From the NCBI GenBank assembly GCA_016801885.1, contig CM028888.1:8106501-8170500 (forward strand): DNA of 64,000 nt, in the 5' to 3' direction. This document shows positions 40,865-52,885 of the stretch, in pieces. Each line of letters begins with the position of its first letter. The first letter of the stretch is position 1. The position numbers were made by a program, and so were the translations under genes. The notes under the pieces were generated by a model that ran no database searches, was not told the origin of the DNA, and saw only the letters and a program-made list of their open reading frames with translations. Source of the DNA: Toxotes chatareus (taxonomy: Eukaryota > Chordata > Actinopteri > Toxotidae).

Positions 40865-40935
40865 GTCCACTAGCCCACCAATGTGGCGGCCCACCAGGAT
40901 TTGTCCTGGTGTGCCTGATGGCCCAAAAACCACAC
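40865..40935 (-). mobile_element. Transposon-end-like sequence, right partner
   Basis: On the minus strand it reads GGGCCATCAGGCACACCAGG, then ACAAATCCTGGTGGGCC, resembling 38800-38860. The local increase in GC extends to about 41095. Two minus-strand open frames (40778-41122) cross it and are unlikely to be genes. Confidence 0.45.
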
Positions 40936-43900
40936 ATGAGTATGAGATCCTGAGATCTTGACAGAGTGCTCTGCAAGAGGTCCTGAGCCCTCTGGTGGAG
41001 GTTTGAGTTGTGGTGTCCGTGAGACAAGCAGCACGTGAGGAAGTGGGAGGTAGCAGGAGAGAGGAGAGCCTGAACCCGCCTGAACGGGCTTGGAACACAA
41101 CACTTACCGTATATATAACCAACTTTTAAGTTGATATGCCAAATGTGTAAGCAAACATTTGCCTATTTACACATCCAGCAGATACAGAGCAGCATTAGCT
41201 TTAATTTGGAGTTATGTTTTTGTCTACCTGATAATTTATTCATTCTCCTTTTAGGTCTATATCGGTCTCCTCCAACTCCTGAGGGAAATATCTGGTTCTT
41301 TAGCTGCAAAGTGCTCCACTTTGCTCACAACCCAGTCATTTATTTTGGCTGTCTGATGCCTGCTGTTTGCAGTCCAGTACAGTGAGCTTTCCCATTCTTT
41401 CTTTCTTTTTTTTTTTTTTTTTTGGTAAAAACAGTTGCCAGTCAAAAATTGCCATTCGCATACGCATACCCGTGTGATTCATTCTTGGGCAAAGGCAAGC
41501 CCGAATACATCAATACTCTAAGGTTCCTTCAGGTTCAGGCCTAGTCGCAGACCTACAGTGTATAGTTTCCATGCCAGCAAATACTTCCTGCTGTTCTTTG
41601 CTCTTTCTTCAAAGTCTAACATTGGTTTCTTCCTTTCTTTGATTTTCTCAGGTCAGAGGTGTTGACTCACTGTCTGTCTTTGTTCTGCAAGAGCACAGCG
41701 GTAGCCACCAGTATGTGCTGACTAATGCAAAATTGATAGCAGAGAGAAATTGAATTGAAATTGATATCAGCAGAATGATTGTGCAGAGTCAGAGCCACTG
41801 AATAAAACAAGTGGTGATCAGGCCCATGAATTATTATGTTCATGCAACGTAAGCTCTCTGATTTCCACAGTATCATTTTAAATACCATGAAGATTTTCCT
41901 ATGCAAGATTTGTAGCATACATGAATATATCTGGCTTCATTAGTTTCTTTAATTAATGTCTTAATTGCTTTAGTCCTTTGTAAAATGACCTTGCAATGGT
42001 CCACTATCAAGCTGCAGCTTTAACCTGTGAAGCTGTGGATTTAAACCTGTGAGTGGAATGTTGAACTATATGAACTATAAATGCAAAAGCTCAGCAACGC
42101 AATAAAACATTCCACAGGACCAAAGGTTGGTACAAACTCAGAAGCAAAGTAGCAAGCTGATGTGATTTAAAAATTTGCATATTAGCGTTGTGACAATGAA
42201 ATGATAAGGAATAGAAAGGAACCTGGGTTTACCATGCAAACCAGGCTCAGAGCGAGGGAACAGCCTAGGTATGGCAGAGAAAGGAAGTAGAGTGCGTTTA
42301 TGAATAATACATAGTATCATAACGAGAGAGTGAAACTTCACTCCTAAAAACCCGAGTTTACAGATACAGAGCGTCTCCCCTCTGCCCTGAGTTTGCCCCG
42401 GACCTGGAAAGTTGAGCATTCTTGTTTTGTCCTTGTCATTGAAATGGATTTGATAGGTTGTACCACAATCATAATGAAGAAAATGTTTCTGGACAGCTGC
42501 CATTCAAACAGTAAAGCAATTTTTTTTTTCAACTTTAGGAGACTGAAGACTTATTTACATGTTTCAACTCTTCATGTTGTGATCACTGTAACTCTTTATG
42601 TAGCACTCTGTCAGTCATCTTCTGCGCTTCATCCAAAATGCAGAAGAAATGTCTCTCATTAGACCCAGTCTAGGATTAGTTTTGATCATATGACAAAAGT
42701 TATTATTCAGTGTACCTTAATGGCACAAATGACCTTTTGTATTTTGAAATAGTGTCAATTTCCATTAACTTTCTTTTCAAGAAATAGGCTACTTTAATTT
42801 TTTTATTTTTTACTATTTTATTGCTGAAGTGAAGCAGCCTTCTTGGTGTAATAAAAATGCCTGGCTCGATCCATTCCTTGATGAGACAAAGCACATCACA
42901 GCAGAGGGAGTGGGGACTCCAATGCTTAGGGAGGGAAGAGGAAAGGAGAGGAGGAGAATTGGAAAAGAAGCATTAAGAGCATTGGAAAGTTAGTCAAGGG
43001 TATGTTTGGAAGGAGAGAAGAGAAGAAACAAGAGAGGAGGAGATGAGAGGAGAGGCTGAGTTCGTGTTTTGGCTTCAAACATCAGCAGGAAGCCATAAAA
43101 TGTATTTCAGCCTATAAATGTGATGGCAGTGACACATTTTTCAAAGTTGGTGTCTGAAAAAGTTGGAACAAGAATAAAAAAATTTTTCTTCATCTTCATA
43201 GAGTAAAGTGGGCGTAGAAGAGAGTCAGTGAGCTATTCTTTACAGACAGACCTATGAACTTGTTCGGTTACCTTGACGATCTCAACTTGTTCCGCTGTTG
43301 GCACGATAAATTTAATGATAGAATTTGTGGATTTTTTTTAAAATAATATGTTCAAATGTGAGCAGAGCAGACGTCTTGACACAAGCAGATCTTGCCAAGC
43401 TGCTTGTGTCATGCCATCTGTGTAAAGCCAAATTAGTCAACTTCTGAAAACTTTGGATGAACAGGATCAATTTGGAAATGAACTTTGAGCAGTATAAATG
43501 AATTATTAAGAAAAGTTTGAACACCTGCATATAACCCAGAAAAAACAAAGTAACAAGACAAGTGTTTGTCGGTAAATGTTTCTGAAATTTCTGCAGTTTA
43601 CACAGAAACTGCTCAGAAACGATATGCAGGGGACAGATGGAGGTTTTCATGCAAGACATCGCTGAACTAATGACTTATAAACCGCTCACAGCCAAACTGT
43701 TAATGGTGACAGATAGGGTCCTGTCAGAGAGAGAGAGTCCTTTGTTCATGGCTTCAAAACAGAGACACTGCTATTATCAGAATCAATGATATTGAAAACT
43801 AGAGTTATGTTGGTTCCTCAAAATAAGGTCAGTCTCTCAGACCCTTAAGACTTCATGATGCTTCAACATTACAATTTTTACAGCACTCTAAAGTTGTCGT

Positions 43901-46900
43901 CTAACCATAGTAGGACTATGTTTCTTCCATTTTTTTCTTTTTTGTTCTTCAAGGGAGCATAAGAGTCAAGCTGATGCTACAAAAGTGATCAAAAGCCCCA
44001 GCCCCTCAGTGGTGAACAGAGGCACTTGAGTAATGTTGGAAGGAGCTGTCAAAAAGGCCTCTGAGAATTTGCTGGCAGACACAGAGGTAAAGACGCAGCT
44101 CAAGGACATGTTCCTTAAAATGGATGCTCAGCTACACTGAATTAAAAGAAAAGAAGCAATAAGATTAATAAATTCAGGCAACAGGTAAGGCAGTTACAAA
44201 TGTACCTTTAACCTTTAGAATAATAAAGACCAGCAGTTCAGAGGGGTTTTGGTGTCTTCCTTCCTTGGTGTCAAAGTATATCAAAATATATCAAAGTCCT
44301 AAACCAAACAATATTAAACCCAAATAGCCTTAGATTATCCACAACCTGATAACTTTTGCTAGTTCATTTCTTTGGCATGGCAAACAGTGATGAAGGACAC
44401 CTGAAATAATGTATATCAGAAGTACATGAGAGTGTTGAGAGTATAGTATTTAGCTGTTAGCCTGCTGCTAATGTTCTGGGTGCAGCTTGCAACTTCAGTT
44501 CCCATGGACACTTATAATTCTTTCATTTAAGGATCAGAATCACAAATTTGAGGGTAGTAATAATCAATCTGTGTAATGCACACAGGTCATCGGATATCTT
44601 CATTCAAATTTATCAGCAAATGTGGACAGGTCTGGATTTCAGAGAGGATGCCTCCTGCTGCTTCTGTTAAGTTGGGACTGAGCAAAAGGAGCCGAATGAA
44701 TGCTGGTGTAGTTACATAAGCACATTACAGCGTGTGCATGCATGCAAGCACGCACACAAGAACAACACTATGTTGCATTTTGCTGCCTGCAGTCTATCAT
44801 TAACCTTGACTGTATTTCCACTGTGACCCCACTCCTGCCTCTCTGCCTCTCTGCCTCTCTCTCTTTCAGGCTGGATCAGGAGAAGTTAAATATCAATACA
44901 CAGGGCTGATATGGGATGTGCCAGTGTGTCGGAAGTGCTCAGATTTAAAGGATAGATTCATTGTTCTTTTTTTTTTTTTTTTTGTTTTTTTTTGCTTTTC
45001 AGGACAGATCTGGTTAGTATGTTGTTTCCTATAATTTGAGCAGACATTTAACCTGACTGATAGCTTTAGTTCTCCGTTCTCAGCTATGTCTGCTGCAGCT
45101 TCATGCTGAGATTTAACAGAGTTCAGAGAGAAAGCAATTAGGTCTTCAAACATCATGATGAATCTCTTTTTCAGAAAGACCGCTCACAGGATTGTCAGGC
45201 ATGTCTCTTTATATACACACACAGTTCAAATGATCACAAACCTGCATTCAGGTCCTGGGTTTTGCTGAATTTATGTCTCCTGTCTCCACTAACATAAAAC
45301 CAATTAAACCTGATGGAAAGCATGCCTTGCAACCCTCTTTATTGAACATACAAAGCTTCTTTTTTAGAAGGAGATTTATCATGATGTTTGAAAGCTAAAC
45401 GATTGCTCCGTAGGTCTGTGTTCAAGCCCTGACACAGGATAATGAACCTGTTATTTAAATATCAAGTGGTGCTTTGCTGTTAAATCGGTCTTAAATAAGG
45501 ATTGACTGTTTGAATCCTCTGGTTGTTGTTTGGGATTTTTTTAGGGTTTGTTACTTTATTGATCCATTCTTCAAATATGACTTTAGCAACTATATTTAAC
45601 CTTCACTCGAGCACTGTCACTCAGTGACTAACAGGACTGTGAACACAACTGCTGTGAAAATGTTGTGTATCTCCAGCTGTGAGTGTTCCTGTAATTATGT
45701 TTGTACTGCTACAATTGAGTGTATGCTCTTAGTTAGGCCACATTTCAAATTAGGAGCCCAGGATGATCTTGGGAGTGCAATTTATACATCACCCATGGAG
45801 GAAACAATCCGATCAGTGCATGTTAAAACCTTGCACAAGTGCTGTGTCTGGATACCTTTAATTCCTTCAATAGTGTAATACAGATCGCAGAAGATGAAAT
45901 TGTTCCTTTCCTTAGCAGAAGTGAATGACAAAATCAAACAGATTTTAGAGAAAGCAGAGAGATTAACCAAGGGGTCACTGTTATAATTCTGTATGTTTTT
46001 TTCCTGGCTCTACTGACCACAGGATGCCCTGAAATCACCTTTTTTCCATAGGTTAGACCAAGCTTGAGCTACATTTCCCAATATCAATACATCACTTTCT
46101 TAATATGTACAGAGCAAATGGGGGTGTTAAACGGGATTAACAGTAGACTAATCAAATCAAATCAAATCTGCTCACTGTTGAATCCTACTTTGCTTATTTC
46201 ACTGGAGATATGCAAAACAATACTTTCAAGTAAAACTGAGCAATCAGATAGTTTAACTCTGCAGTCATGGGTTTTGTCAAGTCCTTCTGAGGGGTCGTAC
46301 TGATTTAGATTTAGTTTTTTACCTTCTAATCAAACGCTGATAAAACACGCTTCAAACCAAGTGAGCTGAGAAGAGATTATTGATCATTATTCCAGTCTGT
46401 ATTGAAGCTAAATAAAAAAGGCAGGGACCTCATAGCTGTGGGCTAAATCCAATTCAGACGCTAATATACATTACACTTTACAAGTCTAAAGGTGATCAGA
46501 CTGATCAGTAAGGTAAAATAAGGGAAACTGTTTCAGGCATTGTGCATACCAAAAAAGGACAAGTGCAGGCTAGTCCTGAAGTTATTTGTTATGTACCACA
46601 AAAACTGCTTTGCTTTGGGATCATAAAAAGGTGCAGTTATTCCTTGGCTGCAGTGGATTTTTGTCTCTTAAAATGTTACTGAATGTGCACTTGAGTCTGT
46701 ATATGTTGATGGCCACACATAAGTTAACAAATGAGGCAGGGGAGAGAGTAGAGGAAGAGGACATGTCAACTGTCAAGTGGCTGTCAGGTTATGTAAATGC
46801 GGGGCGAAGGCAGGAACACAGCGAGGACACCACGCTCAGGGAGCTGGAAAAAAATATGCGTCACTGTTCAAAATCAATCTCCATCGATCCTCTGCAGCGA

Positions 46901-47320
46901 CATGATCTTCCAATACCCACTCAGTGTCAAAGGTACAACACCACTCACATCCAGGCACCCCTCTCAAATAAACACAACTCACTGACCACGAATGAAAAAC
47001 ACATGTATGTTTATTTTACAAGAAGGGCACATATTTTTTTGTACAAACTGTAAACTAAATACCGTAATAATTCTGAGGGTTATAAGCTTTGACATCACTT
47101 TCATGAATGAACACCCAAAACATGTAAATAAATAAATATATAAATAGTCGGTGACTGTTGCATCTTAATGTAAGTTATAATCCCACACTGGAGAAAACAT
47201 ACAGCATGTAAGTTTGCTACACACATTAAGGATTTTTGAAGATAAAAAGCACTTGTGTTCATCACGACTACATTTTGAACATCATTGTACAATAATCTAT
47301 CCCTGCACTCCCCCACTGCC
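40936..47320. other. Non-coding gene desert with homopolymer runs
   Basis: No supported gene. It has T runs at 41406-41423 and 44967-44993, a purine-rich block at about 42900-43062, CTCTGC repeats ending in an acceptor-like TTTCAG at 44869 and an AATCA repeat at about 46147-46166. The 155-codon frame at 46586-47053 begins at TTG and has no known domain. Confidence 0.6.
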
Positions 47321-47321
47321 A

Positions 47322-47335
47322 TTTATATATATATG

Positions 47336-47366
<31 letters not shown>

Positions 47367-47371
47367 TTTAC
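47322..47371. repeat. (AT)n microsatellite followed by a T run
   Basis: AT/TA units from 47322 to about 47358, with one G interruption, then about 12 T. Confidence 0.95.
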
Positions 47372-48033
47372 ATGAAGCTTTATCACTGAATTGATGTCGA
47401 GGTAGGGACGCCGTCATTATCCTAGACAGTTTAGGCAAGCTGAAAACATCATCATTAAATTCCCTGGGCCTGGGACTGTAATTCGGCCCTACGCCTGCTG
47501 CATCCCTTGCCCCCTCCCAGTCAGGGGAGGAGGAGAGATTCTGCACTGTCAGATTTGCTTAAGTTGCCATTATTCATGTAACTACACTGATTGAGAGACC
47601 ATGTACTGTCATTATAGCTCCCCAAAGCAACTTGTAGGGCAGCCTAGGGGAAACGCTCCAGATCAAACAAAGCATTTTGCTTGTGGGACTGTTGCCTGAC
47701 ATCGCCCTTCTCCAAAATCAAAGCAGTGGCAGCTGGAAAGATGAGTCACTGAGCTGACAAGGTGAAAGCTCAGAGGAGTTTTACATGGAGCCAAAATACA
47801 GCAAAGATCATTTCAACTCTCAGCTGGAGGTATGTTTCTATAAATGTATACATACAGCACGTACAAGAAACATCTGGTAAACCCGTAAATGCCAATGATG
47901 TCACGACGAATGGCAGATTAATCTCTATGTCGTTAAGACTACCCCCCGAATTTCAGCTTATAAAACACCGGTTAAATCACAGCATAAGCTACAGTACAGT
48001 CACATTCAGCCAAAAATGAGACTTTTGGCAACA
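47372..48033. other. Non-coding, nothing recognised
   Basis: Mixed-composition sequence without a supported gene or repeat. Confidence 0.55.
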
Positions 48034-48035
48034 GC

Positions 48036-48077
<42 letters not shown>
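48034..48077. repeat. (AAT)n microsatellite, about 14 units
   Basis: Uninterrupted ATA/AAT trinucleotide array. Confidence 0.97.
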
Positions 48078-51000
48078 CAACTAGCCAGGTGGGGCTTGGA
48101 TTCAGCGCTCTGCCTCAAATTACAGAAGGGAAACGGTACATCCTGTCTGTTAAATAATAAATTCAATCTGTGTTAACACTGGGAACCAGAACAAGTCAAC
48201 ACACACAGCAAAGAGAAAAGGGAAAGAGATAGAGAAAAGCAGCAATAGATGGTGGAGTGGGGGGGGTTGAACCTCAAGGCAGTTACCTTCCATGTCCAAT
48301 CCGGACAGAGTATGTGCAGTTCACATTTTATCGCATGTTGGAGCTGGCTTGTGTTTGGAAACAATTAGGGAGTAGATTAAGAAGAACTGGTGATGAGTGA
48401 AAATAGAGGGTCGCTAAGCTGATATGGTTGAGAATTTGTAAAAGGCAGAAAGTAAAGGGGGATGTTACAGCATGTTGTGGCGGTTGAAATAGAATTTGAG
48501 CACTTGGAAAATTAAATTAATTCATTATACAAGATAGCCAATCCAAATTCCAGTTCATAAATATCGGTTTTCAAGCTGATGGAGCAGCAAATGGCAGAAG
48601 CCGAGGACAGGGATGCAGAGAGGACAATGAGTTGCTTTTGTGCCACAAACCAAGCCATGTATTGAGCTAAAAGCCCCCCCCCTTTGTTGCCATCTAGATA
48701 GCATTGGATTTTCCACTGCAGGAAAATCAAATGCTTCGTTCAAGACCAATTGCTTTCTATTGGATCAGTTCTTCCTTTCCCTGATGAGCAACAGTTTCAC
48801 GCCTTCATGGACACACACAGTGGACCCTCAGCATACAATGTCAGAAGGCATGCCGCTGAGCAGAAAGGCTCGCTGTACAGACTTCGACAAGAAAGCTAAT
48901 TTTGTCCAGTTCTGATAGTTATGTTTGCCACGCACAGACTTTGCACTTATTTAAACTCTGAAAAAATATACACTTTAATTCACCCTATAAAAACAATGAA
49001 CTACATACATCTTTGACATTGTGAATTCTGTATTAAATCATTACGTAAACATAATGAATAGGCCATTTAGGGACTTTATCCTTACTCCCTACATTCATAT
49101 TCTTTGTTCTTTGTCCTTACATTTGATTTTAATGGCCACACACAACACATAAAATGTAAACTTTACATGTGACTAACTTCTGAAAGCAGAAACGACTGTA
49201 ACTTATGAGGGAAAGGTTGAATTCATTAGCACTAAAATACACAATTGCTCACTTTAACACACTCAGGAGCTTTGTTGCTGTACAGTCTTACTTACGCCGG
49301 TACGACCAGTAGCTTATGGAAGCTAATGTTAACTAACATTAGCAAACTCTAGGTCAATTTAGCTGTACAACAAACATTACAAAACCAGTTAGTTAATTTT
49401 ATGACTCCGCTCTAATATATACTGCTACACAGTTTTACCATTATGATGTAATTTTCAGTTTTGGCCACAGTGGCCAGTGTTCAGCAAATGTTGTATTGAC
49501 TAACCTGAAAATCAGACTTAATTAGTTTTAAACTATTATCCTTTGCAAACTAACTGTAAAATACCAATTTGATCAGTGCAAGAAGTAGAGCTAAGAACAA
49601 ACACTGACAATTTGAGCACTGCTTAAAAAAGTAATTAAAATCTATCAGGCAGCTGTAGTATTACAGCAAATCTGTGGCAGGAGTATTTCATAATCAGGAC
49701 TAGCTTACTCCAAACTTTTCTAGCATCAACACTTAACTGTACATTGTAATTGTATTTTAGTGCTGTGTCTTTATTTTTTTTAAATGCAACTGTGCAAAGA
49801 GAAATCCCTGGGAGAGGAGAATCAATAAAAATATGTCTAGTATCTTGAAGGTAATCCTCATCATGATGGTTTGTCCTGGACTCCACCCCTGCAAACAGAG
49901 CAACTGTCACACTGCATGCTCCACATCACCACTACAGCACAGCATGGCTTCCAGCATGAGCAATTTACAAAATCAGATATCTGCAAGTTTGCAAAAGGTC
50001 ACTAAGTGTCACTTGCATTCCAGCTGAGTGAACTCTACTGCTGCTGCTGCTCTGCCTCTTCTGTCCAAGTGCAGAAGTTTCAGTTTACAGATTTACATTC
50101 TTTTTTAATTATGGAATGACGACATTTGCCAAAAATAGAACCATTAGTTCCACTTTAAGTGAGTGGAGTAAGGACTTAAAATGGAGGGCTGCCAAAGGAG
50201 ATGGTGAGAAGGGAGCAGGCAGGGGAAAAAAAAAATTAAAGTAAGATATGGTGCAGGTACAAAGGACTGTGCTGACTGAGGGCACAGTTGGGAGAAGAGA
50301 GAAGAGGTTGACAACACTGAAGAAATAAGGCCAGCACAAGGAAGAAGGGGACTGCTGTTACTGTGGAAAGGAGAGCAGGAAAATAGAGAGGAGAGGAGAC
50401 TAGAGGGCCCTAGAGAGGATTTTCTGAATAGGAGCAGATAGAGGGGACAAAGCTAATGAAAACAGGGAGTGAGGAGAAGAAATAGAGGAAACCTCAGGTG
50501 AGCCTGTCTGATAGGTCCCAGGGGGCCATGACTGAGGATGGATCAGAATGGACTAGAGGAGAAGGAAAGTTAACCACAGGAGTGATTTATCCGCCTTTCT
50601 GTCTCTCACACACATCAGCTGGACTCTGGCCATATCAGGTTTCATAAGAAATTTGTACATACTGTAAAATAATATGGGAAGGGGGGTGTAAAAATTAAAT
50701 ATTCATGAAGATGTGACAACTGGGCTTAGGGATTTGAACTCCATTGCCTGTCCCATACCTGTTTTAGTGTGAATCAGAACATCGTCACTTTGCTGTCTGA
50801 AATAATTTTAACTAAAGTAAATTACCATTGCTATACCGGTGTTTCAATTTTGTAATAAAATTATTATCCTTAGAAATGTACTGAAGAAAAATAACTGCAA
50901 TAAGCAACTAATTAGACTGTACCGAAACCAGCTTACCCACATTGTTCTCTCGTCCATGAAACACATATAAAGCACCTACCTACAAGACATTTTGCTAATA

Positions 51001-51144
51001 GTTATTACATCTTGTTCCATTGTATATACTGTGTTTAAGTCCTCCCAGGATAGTGTCAGCACTGTACAGTATACACATGCAGATGAATACATCTTTGTAA
51101 ATGTTTTCAAAAATGTATACATGTGCAAATAGCTAGTGTTCTGC
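48078..51144. other. Non-coding flank downstream of drd1
   Basis: No supported gene. It includes a G run (about 48260-48268), a 22-bp inverted repeat (49322-49343) and a purine-rich block on the plus strand at about 50160-50590. Confidence 0.6.
49322..49343. repeat. Inverted repeat with 10-bp arms
   Basis: GCTAATGTTA and TAACATTAGC are separated by AC. Related GCTAA/TTAGC words are common in fish repeats. Confidence 0.85.
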
Positions 51145-51150
51145 TTTAAT
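51145..51150 (-). terminator. Candidate poly(A) signal for drd1 (ATTAAA)
   Basis: The plus strand reads TTTAAT, so the drd1 strand reads ATTAAA, about 306 bases after the stop codon. It is the first signal-like hexamer I find downstream. ATTAAA is the second most used vertebrate hexamer. An AATAAA appears only much farther on (minus strand, near 49767), so a longer 3' UTR is possible. Confidence 0.35.
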
Positions 51151-51455
51151 ATTCACATTATCAACATTTATCATCAAATGTGTCAATTTCATCAATAAAT
51201 GCTGAGAGTATTTTGCAGATAGTTATATCCAGGATAAAGTGCCTTTACTTTAAAACATTCTGAAGGTTTTTCCATGTGGATTTTTGTAGACAGTCTTAAA
51301 GTCTTGTATATCCCACTCACTGTTTCCCTGTCAGGCATGTTCTTAGAGATGTCTGTCTTTTTTGTTTCCATTTGCTGTCCTTCACTGTAATTTTTTTTCT
51401 TTCCTTTGTGCGTACACACATGCCTTAGTGTACTCGGATCTATCTTTGCCTTTTC
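51151..51455 (-). other. Probable 3' untranslated region of drd1
   Basis: AT-rich sequence between the stop codon and the first candidate poly(A) hexamer. It shows no coding signal. Its 3' limit depends entirely on which poly(A) signal is used. Confidence 0.35.
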
Positions 51456-52847
51456 TCAACATGACACAGCTTTATGCTGTCCATTCTGTGTTATGGGATT
51501 GATCTTTTCCAGTGTGACCTCAGTGTCGCTGTCTAAATTCCCAGAGATGGCTGGCGAGAGTTTCTCCAGGGCGTTGTTTACCATCCCCACCTCAATCTCC
51601 CCTCCACATCCATCCTTCTTCTGTAACTCCTCCTCCTGACACAGGATGCTGTGGGGAATCACATAGCTGGATGAATGGTTGCCCTCCTTTGGGATGTGGC
51701 TCTTGGGCTGATACTGACAGTTGGGATTTGAGGTAGGAGCGCCCATGTTGTTGTTAATACTGACGATCTCGATGGCGTTGCTTCCTGGGCAAAGCCGGTG
51801 GCAGCCCAGGAGGATGGAGAAGGCCTTGCGGAAGTCGGCATTGAAGGCATAGATGATGGGATTAAGAGAAGAGTTTGCCCAGCCAAACCACACAAACACA
51901 TCAAAGGTGGTGGAGCTGACACAGGGGAAGTCCATGGCACCATCTGGCAGGTTCAGCTCACAGAATGGAACCATGCAGTTAAGGATGAAGAAGGGCAACC
52001 AGCAGCACACGAACACCCCCATGATGACTGACAGCGTCTTTAAGACTTTGGTTTCTCGTTTGAAAGACATTTTAAATGAGCTCTCACTCTCCATGTTCGA
52101 ACTATTCCCCATGCTGCTGTGACGGTTTTTGGCACTCTCTGCTGCCCGCTCGAGGGCAGATATTCTCCGTATCTGTTTCTGGGCAATGCGGTAGATCCGG
52201 GTATAGGTGACGATCATAATAGCCACAGGGATGTAGAAGCTGATAAGGGAGGAGGAGATGGCGTAGGTCCTGTTAAGACTGGAGTCACAGTTGTCAGGGG
52301 GAAGATCACTGGGGTACGTTCCATTGAGCTCTGCATAGCTGGTGGTCTGAGCTTTGTGCCAGTTGAGCTGAACAGGAATGAAGGAGATGAGGACAGATAG
52401 GGTCCATGCCACGCTGATCATCAAACATGCCACTTTAGGGGTCATCTTGCGTTCATAGCGGAATGGGCTCGAGATGGCCCAGTAACGGTCTACACTGATC
52501 ACACACAGATTCAGTATGGAGGCAGTGGAGCACATGATGTCAAACGCCACCCAGACATTGCAGAACGCACCAAATGGCCAAAACCCTACGATTTCTGTTG
52601 CTGCCTTCCATGGCATTACCAGGATAGCTACCAGCAGGTCAGAGATGGCCAGCGAGATGACAAAGAAGTTGGTGACCTTCGACCTTAGGTGTCGAAACTT
52701 GGTGACAGCCGCACACACAAGCGTGTTGCCTAGCAGTGTGGTGAAGATGAGGAGGAAGAGGAAGCATCCTGTCAGCACACGTTTGGACGAGTCTCTCTCT
52801 GGTAGCAGCTGCTTGCCATCTTGAACCGTTGAGAAATTCTGATCCAT
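51456..52847 (-). CDS. drd1: Dopamine receptor D1 (D1A subtype), complete, single coding exon
   Basis: Class A G-protein-coupled receptor of 463 residues. D1 receptors sit in the plasma membrane, bind dopamine and couple to Gs/Golf to raise cAMP. Seven hydrophobic segments are visible at about residues 24-49, 59-81, 96-119, 138-161, 194-218, 272-296 and 313-335. Key residues: Asp103 in TM3 (amine contact), DRY at 120-122, Cys96/Cys187 for the extracellular disulfide, TM5 serines 199, 200 and 203 for the catechol, CWLP at 282-285 in TM6 and NPIIY at 329-333 in TM7. Cys349 and Cys353 match the palmitoylated cysteines. Glycosylation sequons lie at Asn4, Asn175 and Asn192. The long C-terminal tail with LEKINPITQNGQH near its end matches mammalian D1 rather than D5. 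The ATG is in good context (A at -3, G at +4), and an in-frame TAA two codons upstream fixes the start. D1 receptors are intronless in the coding region, as here. Whether this is the a or b teleost copy is unresolved. Confidence 0.97.
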   Translation of the reverse strand: MDQNFSTVQDGKQLLPERDSSKRVLTGCFLFLLIFTTLLGNTLVCAAVTKFRHLRSKVTNFFVISLAISDLLVAILVMPWKAATEIVGFWPFGAFCNVWVAFDIMCSTASILNLCVISVDRYWAISSPFRYERKMTPKVACLMISVAWTLSVLISFIPVQLNWHKAQTTSYAELNGTYPSDLPPDNCDSSLNRTYAISSSLISFYIPVAIMIVTYTRIYRIAQKQIRRISALERAAESAKNRHSSMGNSSNMESESSFKMSFKRETKVLKTLSVIMGVFVCCWLPFFILNCMVPFCELNLPDGAMDFPCVSSTTFDVFVWFGWANSSLNPIIYAFNADFRKAFSILLGCHRLCPGSNAIEIVSINNNMGAPTSNPNCQYQPKSHIPKEGNHSSSYVIPHSILCQEEELQKKDGCGGEIEVGMVNNALEKLSPAISGNLDSDTEVTLEKINPITQNGQHKAVSC

Positions 52848-52860
52848 TGTTTATATTACA

Positions 52861-52885
52861 CTGCTAATAAAGTGAGAGAGGGGGT
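52861..52885 (-). other. Candidate 3' splice site of a 5'-UTR intron of drd1
   Basis: Read on the minus strand, a run of mostly pyrimidines (complement of 52864-52885) ends in TTAGCAG at 52867-52861. This leaves 13 bases of untranslated sequence before the drd1 ATG at 52847. The tract and CAG are close to an ideal acceptor. The human D1 gene is known to have a small intron in its 5' untranslated region, which makes the reading plausible. No transcript evidence is available, and the donor is uncertain. The best-looking donor I found is GTGAGC after AGAGG, with its GT at 54189-54188, which would give an intron of about 1.3 kb. Confidence 0.45.

Noticed and set aside
40778..41122. 114-codon minus-strand frame with FGPSGTPGQILVGRHIGG
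   Set aside because: The peptide is a translation of a transposon-end-like repeat, not a conserved protein domain.
45401..45450. tRNA-like B-box word GTGTTCAAGCCC
   Set aside because: No cloverleaf, acceptor stem or A box could be found around it.
46586..47053. 155-codon plus-strand open frame
   Set aside because: It begins at TTG; the first ATG is deep inside, and the sequence matches nothing I know.
48034..48077. Regular short repeat considered as a CRISPR-like array
   Set aside because: It is a plain AAT microsatellite without spacers, and the genome is eukaryotic.
51659..52824. Several 77-102-codon open frames on both strands inside drd1
   Set aside because: They are alternative-frame or antisense shadows of the conserved receptor coding sequence and match no family.
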